Notes: generated by a model from the sequence alone, not told the origin. A stretch of 64,000 bases of DNA from Pantoea eucrina (GCF_002095385.1 NZ_MIPP01000001.1:186001-250000); one strand, 5' to 3'. Counted from the stretch's first letter, positions 47,303 to 57,727 are shown. Made by a program: numbers and translations.

Positions 47303-48558
47303 TGATCAAGGCAACGGACAGAAAACTGGTAGTAGGACTTGAAATTGGCACCGCGAAGGTTGCCGCCCTGGTTGGAGAAATTCTGCCTGATGGTATGGTC
47401 AATATTATCGGGGTGGGCAGCTGCCCGTCGCGGGGTATGGACAAAGGCGGCGTAAACGATCTGGAGTCGGTGGTGAAGTGCGTACAGCGCGCCATCGATC
47501 AGGCGGAACTGATGGCGGATTGCCAGATTTCGTCGGTCTACCTTGCTTTATCGGGCAAACACATCAGCTGTCAGAACGAAATCGGGATGGTTCCGATTTC
47601 CGAAGAGGAAGTGACTCAGGATGATGTGGAAAACGTTGTCCATACGGCTAAATCAGTGCGCGTACGTGATGAGCATCGCATTCTGCATGTCATTCCGCAG
47701 GAGTATGCCATTGACTACCAGGAAGGCATCAAGAATCCGGTGGGCTTATCCGGCGTCCGTATGCAGGCCAAAGTACATTTAATCACCTGTCACAACGATA
47801 TGGCGAAAAATATCGTAAAAGCAGTTGAACGTTGCGGACTTAAAGTTGACCAATTGATTTTTGCCGGACTGGCTTCCAGCTTTTCTGTCCTGACAGAAGA
47901 CGAACGTGAGCTGGGCGTCTGTGTTGTCGACATCGGTGGCGGTACAATGGATATCGCGGTGTATACCGGCGGCGCGCTGCGTCATACCAAGGTGATCCCC
48001 TATGCCGGGAACGTTGTGACCAGCGATATCGCCTATGCATTTGGTACACCGCCTACTGACGCTGAGGCGATCAAAGTACGCCACGGCTGCGCGCTGGGAT
48101 CGATTGTCGGCAAAGATGAGAATGTAGAAGTGCCAAGCGTAGGCGGACGTCCGCCGCGCAGTCTGCAGCGTCAGACGCTGGCTGAAGTCATTGAGCCGCG
48201 CTACACCGAGCTGCTGAATCTGGTGAACGACGAGATTCTGCAACTGCAGGAGCAGCTGCGCCAGCAGGGTGTGAAGCATCATCTTGCTGCCGGTATTGTA
48301 TTAACCGGCGGCGCGGCGCAAATTGAAGGTCTGGCAGCCTGCGCACAACGCGTGTTTCATACGCAGGTGCGTATCGGCCAGCCGCTGAATATTACGGGCC
48401 TGACCGACTACGCTCAGGAGTCTTACTACTCCACGGCGGTGGGCCTGCTGCACTATGGTAAAGAGTCACACCTGAACGGTGACGCAGAAACAGAAAAACG
48501 TGCTTCAGTTGGCAATTGGTTTAAACGAATCAACAGCTGGCTGAAGAAAGAGTTTTAA
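47302..48558 (+). CDS. ftsA: Cell division protein FtsA
   Basis: Actin-like protein that tethers FtsZ to the membrane and recruits later divisome proteins. 418 residues (420 in E. coli). ATPase motifs LVVGLEIGTAKVAALVGE and VVDIGGGTMDIAVYTGG, GIVLTGGAAQIEG, and the C-terminal amphipathic membrane helix NWFKRINSWLKKEF. Confidence 0.97.
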   Translation: MIKATDRKLVVGLEIGTAKVAALVGEILPDGMVNIIGVGSCPSRGMDKGGVNDLESVVKCVQRAIDQAELMADCQISSVYLALSGKHISCQNEIGMVPISEEEVTQDDVENVVHTAKSVRVRDEHRILHVIPQEYAIDYQEGIKNPVGLSGVRMQAKVHLITCHNDMAKNIVKAVERCGLKVDQLIFAGLASSFSVLTEDERELGVCVVDIGGGTMDIAVYTGGALRHTKVIPYAGNVVTSDIAYAFGTPPTDAEAIKVRHGCALGSIVGKDENVEVPSVGGRPPRSLQRQTLAEVIEPRYTELLNLVNDEILQLQEQLRQQGVKHHLAAGIVLTGGAAQIEGLAACAQRVFHTQVRIGQPLNITGLTDYAQESYYSTAVGLLHYGKESHLNGDAETEKRASVGNWFKRINSWLKKEF

Positions 48559-48569
48559 TTTTGATAAAA

Positions 48570-48618
48570 GGAGATCATGCTGGCAATGTTTATGATCTCC
48601 AGGCGAACAGGCACATAA
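48570..48618 (+). other. Inverted repeat with possible 13-codon ORF between ftsA and ftsZ
   Basis: A perfect 9-bp inverted repeat GGAGATCAT / ATGATCTCC (48570-48578 and 48592-48600) brackets a 13-base loop. Inside it AAGGAG precedes an ATG at 48577 by only three bases, opening MLAMFMISRRTGT and stopping at TAA 48616-48618, 12 bases before ftsZ. If the stem forms, it would hide this ribosome site. There is no homology evidence that the peptide is made; it is recorded as a structural observation. Confidence 0.35.
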
Positions 48619-48630
48619 CGGAGAGAAATC

Positions 48631-49785
48631 ATGTTTGAACCTATGGAATTAACCAATGACGCGGTGATTAAAGTCATCGGCGTCGGCGGTGGCGGTGGCA
48701 ACGCCGTAGAGCACATGGTGCGCGAGCGTATCGAAGGTGTGGAATTCTTTGCTGTAAACACGGACGCTCAGGCGTTACGTAAAACAGCGGTCGGCCAGAC
48801 GATCCAGATCGGGACCAATATCACCAAAGGTCTTGGCGCAGGGGCTAACCCGGAAGTCGGTCGTACCTCAGCGGAAGAAGATCGCGAAGCACTGCGTTCT
48901 GCGCTGGATGGGGCAGACATGGTGTTTATCGCAGCCGGTATGGGCGGCGGTACCGGTACCGGTGCTGCGCCTGTTGTCGCTGAAGTGGCTAAAGATCTCG
49001 GGATTCTGACCGTTGCTGTCGTGACCAAGCCGTTCAACTTTGAAGGCAAAAAACGTATGGCGTTTGCTGAGCAGGGTATTGCTGAGCTCTCCAAGCACGT
49101 TGACTCCCTGATCACCATCCCGAATGACAAACTGCTCAAAGTGCTGGGCCGCGGTATCTCGCTGCTGGACGCTTTTGGCGCAGCAAACGATGTACTGAAA
49201 GGTGCGGTTCAGGGTATTGCTGAACTGATTACCCGTCCGGGTCTGATGAACGTCGACTTTGCAGACGTGCGTACCGTGATGTCAGAAATGGGTTATGCCA
49301 TGATGGGCTCTGGCGTGGCGTGCGGTGAAGATCGTGCTGAAGAAGCTGCTGAAATGGCAATTTCCAGTCCGCTGCTGGAAGATATCGACCTCTCTGGCGC
49401 ACGTGGCGTGCTGGTCAACATCACTGCCGGCTTCGATCTGCGTCTGGATGAGTTTGAAACCGTCGGTAATACTATCCGCGCATTCGCTTCTGACAATGCG
49501 ACCGTGGTTATCGGTACCTCACTGGATCCAGAGATGAATGATGAGCTGCGTGTCACCGTCGTGGCCACCGGCATCGGTATGGATAAGCGTCCGGAAATCA
49601 CTCTGGTGACCAATAAACCTGCTTCGCAACCGGTTATGGATCACCGCTATCAGCAGCACGGCATGGCGCCGCTGCCGCAGGAGCAGAAACCTGCTGCGAA
49701 AGTTGTTAACGAACAGCCGGCCGCTTCCGGTAAAGAGCCTGACTATCTTGATATTCCAGCGTTCCTGCGTAAACAGGCAGATTAA
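48631..49785 (+). CDS. ftsZ: Cell division GTPase FtsZ
   Basis: Tubulin-like GTPase that forms the Z ring. 384 residues (383 in E. coli). Tubulin signature GGGTGTG at 105-111, the T7 synergy loop NVDFADVRTVM near 207, a disordered linker, and the C-terminal anchor EPDYLDIPAFLRKQAD that binds FtsA, ZipA and ZapD. CGGAGAG lies 8 bases upstream of the ATG. Confidence 0.98.
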   Translation: MFEPMELTNDAVIKVIGVGGGGGNAVEHMVRERIEGVEFFAVNTDAQALRKTAVGQTIQIGTNITKGLGAGANPEVGRTSAEEDREALRSALDGADMVFIAAGMGGGTGTGAAPVVAEVAKDLGILTVAVVTKPFNFEGKKRMAFAEQGIAELSKHVDSLITIPNDKLLKVLGRGISLLDAFGAANDVLKGAVQGIAELITRPGLMNVDFADVRTVMSEMGYAMMGSGVACGEDRAEEAAEMAISSPLLEDIDLSGARGVLVNITAGFDLRLDEFETVGNTIRAFASDNATVVIGTSLDPEMNDELRVTVVATGIGMDKRPEITLVTNKPASQPVMDHRYQQHGMAPLPQEQKPAAKVVNEQPAASGKEPDYLDIPAFLRKQAD

Positions 49786-49885
49786 GAATAAGCTGATAAT
49801 TGGGATTTCCCGCTCTTTGTGCTAAAGTCTTCGCCCGCCGGTAATTTATACTGGCGGTCGGATGGTAATATTGCGAGATAATGCG

Positions 49886-50803
49886 ATGATCAAACAAAGG
49901 ACACTAAAACGTATTGTTCAGGCGACTGGCGTCGGTTTACATACCGGCAAAAAAGTCACGCTGACTTTACGCCCTGCGTCGGCTAACACCGGGGTCATCT
50001 ATCGTCGCACCGACTTGAATCCACCGGTTGATTTCCCGGCTGATGCAAAATACGTGCGCGACACCATGCTGAGTACCTGCCTGGTGAACGATGAAGGCGT
50101 ACGTATTTCAACGGTAGAACACCTGAACGCCGCGCTGGCGGGTCTGGGTATCGATAACATTATTGTGGAAGTCGATGCACCAGAAATTCCAATTATGGAT
50201 GGCAGCGCAGCACCTTTCGTCTACCTGCTGATGGACGCAGGTGTGGAAGAGCTTAACAGCGCGAAAAAATTTGTACGCGTTAAGCAGGCGGTACGGGTAG
50301 AAGATGGTGATAAGTGGGCTGAGATCAAACCGTATAACGGTTTCTCGCTCGATTTCACTATCGATTTCAAACATCCGGCTATCGATTCAAGCTCGCAGCG
50401 TTACCAGCTCAACTTCTCGGCTGAGGCATTTGTCCGCCAGATCAGCCGTGCGCGCACCTTTGGCTTTATGCGTGAAATTGAATATCTGCAGTCTAAAGGC
50501 CTGTGCCTGGGCGGTAGTTTAGATTGTGCGATTGGCCTTGATGATTTCCGCGTGCTGAATGAAGATGGCCTGCGCTTTGAAGATGAGTTTGTACGGCACA
50601 AAATGCTGGATGCTATCGGCGATCTGTTTATGTGTGGTCACAACGTGATTGGTGCCTTTTCGGCGTTTAAATCAGGCCATGCGTTAAACAACAAGCTGCT
50701 GCAGGCTGTCCTGGCGAAACAGGAAGCCTGGGAGTGGGCCACCTTCGAAGATGAAGCTGAGCTGCCGCTGGCGTTTAAAGCACCTAATTTAGTCCTGGCT
50801 TAA
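49886..50803 (+). CDS. lpxC: UDP-3-O-acyl-GlcNAc deacetylase LpxC
   Basis: Zinc enzyme for the committed step of lipid A synthesis. 305 residues, as in E. coli, starting [11 protein letters not shown]. Zinc ligands His79 (VEHLNAA) and the pair in HKMLDAIGD (238 and 242) are present. The C-terminal FtsH degron reads [12 protein letters not shown]. coli has AVLA at the end, so one residue differs but remains nonpolar, and FtsH turnover is probably kept. A strong terminator follows. Confidence 0.97.
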   Translation: MIKQRTLKRIVQATGVGLHTGKKVTLTLRPASANTGVIYRRTDLNPPVDFPADAKYVRDTMLSTCLVNDEGVRISTVEHLNAALAGLGIDNIIVEVDAPEIPIMDGSAAPFVYLLMDAGVEELNSAKKFVRVKQAVRVEDGDKWAEIKPYNGFSLDFTIDFKHPAIDSSSQRYQLNFSAEAFVRQISRARTFGFMREIEYLQSKGLCLGGSLDCAIGLDDFRVLNEDGLRFEDEFVRHKMLDAIGDLFMCGHNVIGAFSAFKSGHALNNKLLQAVLAKQEAWEWATFEDEAELPLAFKAPNLVLA

Positions 50804-50818
50804 CAGCCGGTCATAAGA

Positions 50819-50869
50819 ACGGCGGATACCCTGACACTCTCTCCGGTCAGCGGTATCCGCCGTTTTTTT
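50819..50869 (+). terminator. Terminator of the dcw cluster after lpxC
   Basis: A perfect 12-bp stem ACGGCGGATACC / GGTATCCGCCGT (50819-50830, 50852-50863) with additional pairing CTGAC / GTCAG inside the loop is followed by seven T residues. Confidence 0.93.
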
Positions 50870-51069
50870 CGCCTCTCTGATGGCGTGGAAGCCCGCCCGC
50901 AAAATGCCCGCCTGTCTGGTGAAATGCTGTACGAAAAGCGTGAAATCCGCCGTAAGCCGCCCGATCTCTGCTGTGGAAGCCGTACATAAGTGCTATTATC
51001 TGGCGCTCATATAAGCGGGCTGACAGCATGTCAGCCGCATGGATGTGTTATTAACGTTGCGGACGGATT

Positions 51070-51570
51070 GTGATCGGACTCTTTTCACGCTGGCGACAAT
51101 TAGGCAGGCGCTATTTCTGGCCACATCTCCTGCTGGGGATGGTGGCGGCCAGTCTGGGCCTGCCTGCCTGCGCGCAAAACGCCGAGCCTTCCGCCAGCGA
51201 CTCCCCGGTCAGCAGCCTGTTCACCGGCAATGTGGTTCACTTTGATCACCTGATCCGGCTGCAGGAGAGCGCCCGCCGGCCTGGCGCTAATGTCGATTAC
51301 TGGCATCAGCACGCTATCCGCACGGTGATCCGCCACCTCTCATTCAGTCTGTCACCGGCCACCGAAGCTGAAGCTGAAATCGCGCTGCCGCTTGCCGTAC
51401 AGAAGCTGGCGCTGATTGATTCGCTGCAGGCGCTGCTGACATCGCCTGTGCAGCCGCAGCCCGCGCATCTGAAACTGCCGTACGCCTGCTATCACTCTCC
51501 GATAGCTCATGCCGTTGCTGACTGGCAGGCTACCAGCGATGGTATCCGCGCCGGACCTTTCGTTGCCTGA
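51070..51570 (+). CDS. secM: Secretion monitor SecM with a variant arrest motif
   Basis: Secreted regulatory peptide whose translation pauses when SecA is limiting, exposing the secA ribosome site. 166 residues from GTG 51070. The N terminus RWRQLGRRYFWPHLLLGMV is the family's long signal peptide, and VDYWHQHAIRTVIRHLSF is a conserved mid-segment. The arrest core GIRAGP is at 158-163 and Trp152 matches E. coli Trp155. However, the positions of Phe150 and Ile156 in E. coli are His147 and Gln153 here, and FVA follows the proline before the stop. The N-terminal match and the position before secA make the identity secure; arrest strength is open. Confidence 0.92.
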   Translation: MIGLFSRWRQLGRRYFWPHLLLGMVAASLGLPACAQNAEPSASDSPVSSLFTGNVVHFDHLIRLQESARRPGANVDYWHQHAIRTVIRHLSFSLSPATEAEAEIALPLAVQKLALIDSLQALLTSPVQPQPAHLKLPYACYHSPIAHAVADWQATSDGIRAGPFVA

Positions 51571-51615
51571 TTACGCCCCCCTTTTCCCCTTTTTAAGAGT
51601 TAACCGGCCGCGATA
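51543..51615 (+). promoter_or_regulatory. Predicted secM-secA mRNA stem
   Basis: The codons for the GIRAG arrest core (TAT-C-CGCG-CCGG, 51543-51554) can pair with CCGG-C-CGCG-ATA at 51604-51615, giving 11 bp with two one-base bulges. The secA ribosome-site region (GATAAGAGA) starts about 10 bases further on. This is the expected geometry of the SecM-controlled helix. Confidence 0.6.
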
Positions 51616-51642
51616 TCCCGGCTGATAAGAGAAAAATTGAAC

Positions 51643-54348
51643 ATGTTAATCAAACTGTTAACGAAAGTGTTTGGCAGCAGCAACGATCGTACGCTGCGCC
51701 GCATGCGCAAAGCTGTAGATGTCATCAATAAGATGGAACCTGAGTTCGTCAAACTGTCAGATGATGAACTGAAAGCCAAAACCAATGAATTCCGCGCGCG
51801 TCTGGAAAAGGGCGAAGCGCTGGAGAGCCTGATCCCGGAAGCGTTCGCCACCGTACGCGAAGCGAGTAAGCGCGTATTTGGCATGCGCCACTTCGATGTG
51901 CAGCTGATTGGCGGTATGGTGCTGAATGAGCGGTGCATTGCGGAGATGCGTACTGGTGAAGGTAAAACGCTGACCGCCACGCTGCCCGCTTACCTGAACG
52001 CGCTGAGCGGCAAAGGCGTGCACGTAGTTACCGTCAACGACTATCTGGCACAACGTGATGCAGAGAACAACCGCGCGCTGTTTGAGTTTCTGGGCCTGAG
52101 TATCGGTATCAACCTGCCAGGCATGCCTGCGGTTGCCAAGCGTGAAGCTTACGCGGCTGATATCACCTACGGCACCAATAACGAATATGGCTTTGACTAC
52201 CTGCGCGACAACATGGCATTCAGCCCGGAAGAGCGCGTACAGCGTAAGCTGCACTATGCGCTGGTGGATGAAGTCGACTCCATTCTGATTGATGAAGCGC
52301 GTACGCCGCTGATTATTTCGGGTCCGGCGGAAGATAGCTCCGATCTCTATATCAAGGTCAATAAAATCATCCCGCACCTGGTTCGTCAGGAAAAAGAAGA
52401 TTCTGACAACTTCCAGGGAGAAGGCGACTTCTGGGTCGATGAGAAAGCGCGTCAGGCGCACATGACTGAGCGCGGCCTGGTCAAGGTTGAAGAGCTGCTG
52501 GTCAGCCAGGGCATTATGGAAGAGGGCGAGTCGCTCTACTCGCCAACCAATATTATGCTGATGCATCACGTCACCGCTGCGCTGCGTGCGCACGCGCTCT
52601 TCACGCGTGACGTCGACTATATCGTTAAAGAGGGTGAGGTCATCATTGTTGATGAGCACACCGGCCGTACCATGCAGGGGCGCCGCTGGTCTGATGGTCT
52701 GCATCAGGCTATTGAAGCCAAAGAGGGAGCGGATATCCAGAATGAGAACCAGACGCTGGCGTCCATCACCTTCCAGAACTACTTCCGTCTGTATGAGAAG
52801 CTGGCCGGTATGACCGGTACGGCGGACACCGAAGCGTTTGAATTCAGCTCGATTTACAAGCTCGACACTATCGTGGTGCCAACTAACCGTCCGATGGTGC
52901 GTAAAGACATGGCCGATCTGGTCTACATGACCGAGAAAGAGAAGATCGATGCCATCATTGAAGATATTCGTACCTGTACGGCAAAAGGCCAGCCGGTGCT
53001 GGTGGGGACTATTTCGATTGAGAAATCAGAAGTGGTCTCTAATGAACTGACGCGCGCCGGTATTAAACACAGCGTGCTGAACGCCAAATTCCACGCCAGC
53101 GAAGCCGATATTGTAGCGCAGGCAGGCCAGCCGGGAGCGGTGACTATCGCGACCAACATGGCGGGTCGTGGTACCGACATCGTGCTGGGTGGCAGCTGGC
53201 AGGCTGAAGTGGCCGCGCTGGAAGCGCCGTCTGAAGAGCAGGTGCAGGCGATTAAAGAGGCGTGGAAACTGCGTCACGATGCCGTACTGGCCTCAGGCGG
53301 TCTGCATATCATCGGTACTGAGCGTCATGAATCACGTCGTATCGATAACCAGTTGCGCGGCCGTGCCGGTCGTCAGGGCGATGCCGGCTCTTCTCGCTTC
53401 TACCTCTCTATGGAAGATGCACTGATGCGTATCTTCGCCTCCGATCGCGTTTCGAACATGATGCGCAAACTTGGCATGAAGCCAGGTGAGGCGATTGAGC
53501 ATCCATGGGTGACCAAAGCGATCGCAAACGCGCAGCGCAAGGTTGAGAGCCGCAACTTCGATATTCGTAAGCAGCTGCTGGAGTATGATGACGTCGCAAA
53601 CGACCAGCGTCGTGCTATCTACAGCCAGCGTAATGAACTGCTGGATGTCTCTGATGTGTCTGACACCATCAATAGCATTCGTGAGGATGTGTTTAAGGCG
53701 ACAATCGACACCTATATTCCGCCGCAGTCGCTGGAAGAGATGTGGGACGTGCCGGGCCTGGAAGAGCGTCTGCGCACCGATTTTGATCTCGATCTGCCGG
53801 TTGCTGAGTGGCTGGATAAAGAGCCGGATCTGCATGAAGAGACGCTGCGTGAACGGATCATGACCCGCGCGCGCGAAAGCTATGCGGCGAAAGAAGAGGT
53901 TGTCGGCACCGAAATGATGCGCAACTTCGAAAAAGGCGTGATGCTGCAGACGCTGGATTCGCTGTGGAAAGAGCATCTGGCGGCGATGGACTATCTGCGT
54001 CAGGGGATCCATCTGCGCGGCTATGCCCAGAAAGATCCCAAGCAGGAATATAAGCGCGAATCCTTTGCCATGTTTGCGGCAATGCTGGAGTCACTGAAGT
54101 ATGAAGTGATCAGCACGCTGAGCAAGGTTCAGGTGCGGATGCCGGAAGAAGTTGAAGCGATGGAGCAGCAGCGTCGCGAAGAAGCTGAACGTCTGGCACA
54201 GCAGCAGCAGCTGAGTCACGTGGATGATGAAACCGCCGCCGCCGAGGCGCTTGCCGCCCAGGGTGGTGAACGTAAAACCGGGCGTAACGATCCCTGCCCG
54301 TGTGGCTCGGGCAAAAAGTATAAGCAGTGTCACGGCCGTCTGGCCTGA
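51643..54348 (+). CDS. secA: Preprotein translocase ATPase SecA
   Basis: Motor that pushes preproteins through SecYEG. 901 residues, as in E. coli, from ATG 51643 (a TTG six bases upstream is also in frame). Walker A RTGEGKT with Lys108, DEAD-like [14 protein letters not shown], preprotein crosslinking domain, [12 protein letters not shown] and [15 protein letters not shown] in the second ATPase lobe, and the C-terminal zinc motif [14 protein letters not shown] that binds SecB. Confidence 0.98.
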   Translation: MLIKLLTKVFGSSNDRTLRRMRKAVDVINKMEPEFVKLSDDELKAKTNEFRARLEKGEALESLIPEAFATVREASKRVFGMRHFDVQLIGGMVLNERCIAEMRTGEGKTLTATLPAYLNALSGKGVHVVTVNDYLAQRDAENNRALFEFLGLSIGINLPGMPAVAKREAYAADITYGTNNEYGFDYLRDNMAFSPEERVQRKLHYALVDEVDSILIDEARTPLIISGPAEDSSDLYIKVNKIIPHLVRQEKEDSDNFQGEGDFWVDEKARQAHMTERGLVKVEELLVSQGIMEEGESLYSPTNIMLMHHVTAALRAHALFTRDVDYIVKEGEVIIVDEHTGRTMQGRRWSDGLHQAIEAKEGADIQNENQTLASITFQNYFRLYEKLAGMTGTADTEAFEFSSIYKLDTIVVPTNRPMVRKDMADLVYMTEKEKIDAIIEDIRTCTAKGQPVLVGTISIEKSEVVSNELTRAGIKHSVLNAKFHASEADIVAQAGQPGAVTIATNMAGRGTDIVLGGSWQAEVAALEAPSEEQVQAIKEAWKLRHDAVLASGGLHIIGTERHESRRIDNQLRGRAGRQGDAGSSRFYLSMEDALMRIFASDRVSNMMRKLGMKPGEAIEHPWVTKAIANAQRKVESRNFDIRKQLLEYDDVANDQRRAIYSQRNELLDVSDVSDTINSIREDVFKATIDTYIPPQSLEEMWDVPGLEERLRTDFDLDLPVAEWLDKEPDLHEETLRERIMTRARESYAAKEEVVGTEMMRNFEKGVMLQTLDSLWKEHLAAMDYLRQGIHLRGYAQKDPKQEYKRESFAMFAAMLESLKYEVISTLSKVQVRMPEEVEAMEQQRREEAERLAQQQQLSHVDDETAAAEALAAQGGERKTGRNDPCPCGSGKKYKQCHGRLA

Positions 54349-54353
54349 CCCTG

Positions 54354-54381
54354 AAAAGGAGCCTGCGGGCTCCTTTTTTTT
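54354..54381 (+). terminator. secM-secA terminator
   Basis: Perfect 10-bp stem AAAAGGAGCC / GGCTCCTTTT with loop TGCG and a continuing T run, directly after the secA stop. The leading A run could also let it work on the other strand. Confidence 0.92.
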
Positions 54382-54473
54382 ACGGTTATGACGCCGTTCA
54401 GGCCGGGTTATTAACATCCGCGCCGCGCTGTTTTACACTTTGCGCACTTTGATAATAAAGCGGGATCAACTCT

Positions 54474-54869
54474 ATGAAGCACCTGCAGGTCGCAGTCGGC
54501 ATTATCCGTAATGCCAGCCGCCAGATTTTCCTTGCGCAGCGCGCAGCCAGCTCTTATATGGCAAACAAATGGGAGTTCCCCGGCGGAAAAATTGAACAGA
54601 ATGAAAGTGCGGAGCAGGCGCTGAAGCGTGAGCTTATGGAGGAAACCGGTATTGAGGTGACCCGTGCGACCGCAATCGGCCAGGCTGACCACGCCTATGA
54701 TGACCTGCGCGTCACGCTGCATTTCTTTCTGGTGGAAGCGTGGCAGGGTGAGCCATGGGGACGCGAGGGGCAGCCGCAGCGCTGGGTAGCGCAGCGCGAT
54801 CTTATTGCAGAGGAGTTTCCGGCTGCAAACCATGCGCTGATTGCCCGTCTGGTGGCGGACGAACTCTGA
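54474..54869 (+). CDS. mutT: 8-oxo-dGTP diphosphatase MutT
   Basis: Hydrolyses 8-oxo-dGTP and 8-oxo-GTP, preventing A:T to C:G transversions. 131 residues (129 in E. coli). The Nudix box GX5EX7REUXEEXGU is at about 38-60 (GGKIEQNE, then RELMEETGI). It lies between the secA terminator and a convergent hairpin shared with yacG. Confidence 0.96.
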   Translation: MKHLQVAVGIIRNASRQIFLAQRAASSYMANKWEFPGGKIEQNESAEQALKRELMEETGIEVTRATAIGQADHAYDDLRVTLHFFLVEAWQGEPWGREGQPQRWVAQRDLIAEEFPAANHALIARLVADEL

Positions 54870-54871
54870 AA

Positions 54872-54897
54872 CAGGGGCGCGATGCCCCTGCTGTTTT
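54872..54897. terminator. Hairpin between convergent mutT and yacG
   Basis: Perfect 7-bp stem CAGGGGC / GCCCCTG with loop GCGAT, followed by CTGTTTTATT on the plus side. It starts three bases after the mutT stop and can end mutT; the yacG side has no T run. Confidence 0.7.
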
Positions 54898-55093
54898 ATT
54901 GCTGCTCTTCACTCCACTCATCGCTGTCGGTCTGGTCGCCACTGCTGGGAATGCGTTTTTCCTCTGCGGCCCATTCGCCTAGATCAATCAGCTGACAGCG
55001 TTTGCTGCAGAACGGACGCCACGGGCTCAGTTCATCCCACATCACATCTCTGCCGCAGTTCGGGCAGGGTACGGTAATCATCTCTTCCGGCAT
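54896..55093 (-). CDS. yacG: DNA gyrase inhibitor YacG
   Basis: 65-residue zinc protein that binds GyrB and inhibits gyrase in E. coli. Four zinc cysteines: CPNC near residue 9 and CSKRC near residue 29, followed by [12 protein letters not shown] typical of the family. The acidic C-terminal tail is disordered. It follows zapD by 8 bases in the coaE-zapD-yacG operon. Confidence 0.95.
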   Translation of the reverse strand: MPEEMITVPCPNCGRDVMWDELSPWRPFCSKRCQLIDLGEWAAEEKRIPSSGDQTDSDEWSEEQQ

Positions 55094-55101
55094 AATATCC
55101 T

Positions 55102-55845
55102 CTAACAGCAGGCCAGTTCAAAATTCAGGCGGGCAGGCACCGCGCCCTGTTCGCTATCCAGAGGCAAAAAACGAATAGCGTAACGGCTTTTATGACCTGA
55201 AATCTGCGGATAGAGCGCATCTTCCAGCGTCAGCCGCAGCCGCAGCAGGTCTGCTCCTTCAGCATCGTCCTGATAAAATCCATTCAGGCTGGTCTGATGA
55301 CGAAATACGCCAGACTGGCGGATAAGATCGAGGATCATCATCAGGCTGTTACGCAGCGGCTCAAGCGATGCCAGCCAGCCAGCTACCTGCGTATCGCGCA
55401 GCGTCTGCTCCTGGTGCAGCCAGATGTGCAGGCCAGGTAAATCAAAACTGCAGCAGCCGCCGGGAATGCTGAGACGCTGACGTACCAGCGATATCAGCCG
55501 ATCGTCACGCAGATGCTGGCCCATACGCGGTGCGCTCAGCAGCTCAGCGGAGAGCTGTTTAAGGCGGTTGCTGAGCTGGCTTACCGTCTGCTCATCAACA
55601 CCGGGCACATCCAGCCAGGCGCGCAGTTTCTGCTGCTGACGCTCCAGCTCTTTAAGCAGCTCGGTCCGCATATCGCCGCGCTCAAAAATATCCAGCAGGT
55701 CGGCAAGAATGCGAAACACGCCCAGTGCGGCAACGGAATGATTCACCGGTACCGTTTCATGCAGCTGATTGAGTAAAAACTCGACGCGCAGCCAGGTGCG
55801 CATCTTCTCATTCAGCGGATGCTCAAACAGAACAACTGTACTCAT
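55102..55845 (-). CDS. zapD: Cell division protein ZapD
   Basis: Crosslinks FtsZ filaments through the FtsZ C-terminal peptide. 247 residues, as in E. coli. Start [20 protein letters not shown]; 35 further in-frame upstream residues would overlap coaE and are not conserved. Family blocks: [23 protein letters not shown] near 140 and [19 protein letters not shown] near 200. The coaE stop is four bases upstream. Confidence 0.96.
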   Translation of the reverse strand: MSTVVLFEHPLNEKMRTWLRVEFLLNQLHETVPVNHSVAALGVFRILADLLDIFERGDMRTELLKELERQQQKLRAWLDVPGVDEQTVSQLSNRLKQLSAELLSAPRMGQHLRDDRLISLVRQRLSIPGGCCSFDLPGLHIWLHQEQTLRDTQVAGWLASLEPLRNSLMMILDLIRQSGVFRHQTSLNGFYQDDAEGADLLRLRLTLEDALYPQISGHKSRYAIRFLPLDSEQGAVPARLNFELACC

Positions 55846-55849
55846 TATC

Positions 55850-56458
55850 TTAATCCCGTCCGGTTGCTGCCAGGCGCAAATAACGCTGGTGAAGTTCAGC
55901 AACCCGCGGCAGCACCTGTTCGGGTGTGCCGCTATTATCAATAATATCATCGGCGCAGGCGAGGCGCTGTTCGCGGCTCACCTGCGCAGCAAGAATACGT
56001 TGTGCCTGGCTCAGCGACACGCCGTCGCGCTGACGCGTACGCTGCAGCTGAACCGCTTCATCTACATCGACCACCAGCACGCGATCGGCCTGGCGCTGCA
56101 GGTTGTTTTCAATCAGCAGGGGAACCACCCATAGAACATAAGAGGATGACGCCTGCGCCCTGAGCTGTTGAGTACGGGCATTAATCAGCGGATGCAGCAG
56201 CTGATTAAGCCAGTTTTTCTCCTGCGGCTGCTGGAAAATAATCTCCCGCAGACGAGCGCGATAGAGCGTGCCTTCTGCCGTCAGAATGGATTCGCCATGG
56301 CGTTTTACAATCGCCTGTAGCGCTGGCGTGCCCGGCTCTACCACCTCGCGGGCGATCACATCAGCATCAATGATCTCCACGCCCAGAGCAGCAAAGGCGT
56401 TAGCGACGGTGCTTTTACCACTACCAATGCCGCCGGTAAGCGCAACGGTAAACAGCAT
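55850..56458 (-). CDS. coaE: Dephospho-CoA kinase CoaE
   Basis: Phosphorylates the 3' hydroxyl of dephospho-CoA, the last step of CoA synthesis. 202 residues (206 in E. coli). P-loop [14 protein letters not shown] at 7-20, [13 protein letters not shown] near 32, and the lid region [12 protein letters not shown]. First gene of coaE-zapD-yacG, divergent from guaC. The hof genes that would place it in the E. coli pilus cluster lie on the other side of guaC. Confidence 0.96.
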   Translation of the reverse strand: MLFTVALTGGIGSGKSTVANAFAALGVEIIDADVIAREVVEPGTPALQAIVKRHGESILTAEGTLYRARLREIIFQQPQEKNWLNQLLHPLINARTQQLRAQASSSYVLWVVPLLIENNLQRQADRVLVVDVDEAVQLQRTRQRDGVSLSQAQRILAAQVSREQRLACADDIIDNSGTPEQVLPRVAELHQRYLRLAATGRD

Positions 56459-56676
56459 ATTTTTCTCCCGGTATGCAGCGCATCAGAGGGCGGCAGTGTC
56501 ACAAAAGTGAGAAGGCGATCACATACTTAGCGATCGGCTAAATTTACCGGATTGTAGCGTAAGTAAAGTGAAATTCGCACCCTTGCCACCGCCGTTATGG
56601 CGCGTATGATAACGACACTGGAGCCGTGAGCGCTACCCGAACTGCGGTTCGTTTTCACTAACCAGGACCCTCTGCT

Positions 56677-57717
56677 ATGCGTATTGAAGAAGATATCAAA
56701 CTGGGCTTTAAAGATGTGTTAATCCGCCCGAAACGCTCAACGCTCAAAAGCCGTTCTGATGTTGAACTGGCACGCACCTTTACCTTTAAGCACTCCGCTC
56801 TGGAGTGGCGCGGCGTGCCGGTTATCGCGGCAAATATGGATACCGTTGGCACGTTCACCATGGCAGAAGCGCTGGCTGGTTTTGAGGTGCTTACTGCAGT
56901 TCATAAACACTATAGTATTGATGCATGGCAGGCGTTTATCCAGCGCGTGCCCACTTCCGTGCTGAAGTACGTCATGGTGTCAACCGGGACGTCAGAAGCG
57001 GATTTCACTAAACTGAATGCGATTCTTGCTCTCTCGCCGCAGCTTCAGTTTATCTGCATCGACGTGGCGAACGGCTATTCAGAGCACTTTGTTGCGTTTC
57101 TGCAGCGTGCGCGTGAACGCTTTCCGGATAAGACCATCTGCGCCGGTAACGTCGTGACGGGAGAGATGGTGGAAGAGCTGATCCTGTCAGGTGCGGATAT
57201 TGTCAAAGTAGGTATCGGCCCGGGATCGGTCTGCACAACGCGCATCAAAACCGGCGTCGGTTATCCGCAGCTGTCGGCGGTGATTGAGTGCGCCGATGCC
57301 GCGCACGGTCTGGGCGGACAGATTGTCAGCGACGGCGGCTGTTCCGTGCCGGGCGATATTGCCAAAGCGTTTGGCGGCGGCGCTGATTTCGTCATGCTGG
57401 GCGGTATGCTGGCGGCGCACGATGAGTGTGAAGGCACGCTTGTGGAAGAGCAGGGCGAGCAGTTTATGCTGTTTTATGGCATGAGTTCTGAATCGGCGAT
57501 GAAACGCCACGTGGGCGGCGTAGCGCAATACCGTGCGGCGGAGGGCAAGACCGTACGGCTGCCGTTGCGCGGGCCGGTTGCAGAGACCGTCAAAGATATT
57601 CTGGGCGGCCTGCGTTCAGCCTGTACCTACGTTGGCGCCGAACGTCTGAAAGAGCTGACCAAGCGTACAACGTTTATCCGCGTGGCAGAGCAGGAGAATC
57701 GCGTTTTCAACCGATAA
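56677..57717 (+). CDS. guaC: GMP reductase GuaC
   Basis: NADPH-dependent deamination of GMP to IMP in purine salvage. 346 residues (347 in E. coli). IMPDH/GMPR TIM barrel; the catalytic cysteine is in [18 protein letters not shown] near 186, with [10 protein letters not shown] and [25 protein letters not shown] as further landmarks. It is monocistronic. Confidence 0.97.
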   Translation: MRIEEDIKLGFKDVLIRPKRSTLKSRSDVELARTFTFKHSALEWRGVPVIAANMDTVGTFTMAEALAGFEVLTAVHKHYSIDAWQAFIQRVPTSVLKYVMVSTGTSEADFTKLNAILALSPQLQFICIDVANGYSEHFVAFLQRARERFPDKTICAGNVVTGEMVEELILSGADIVKVGIGPGSVCTTRIKTGVGYPQLSAVIECADAAHGLGGQIVSDGGCSVPGDIAKAFGGGADFVMLGGMLAAHDECEGTLVEEQGEQFMLFYGMSSESAMKRHVGGVAQYRAAEGKTVRLPLRGPVAETVKDILGGLRSACTYVGAERLKELTKRTTFIRVAEQENRVFNR

Positions 57718-57727
57718 ACCTTCCGGA

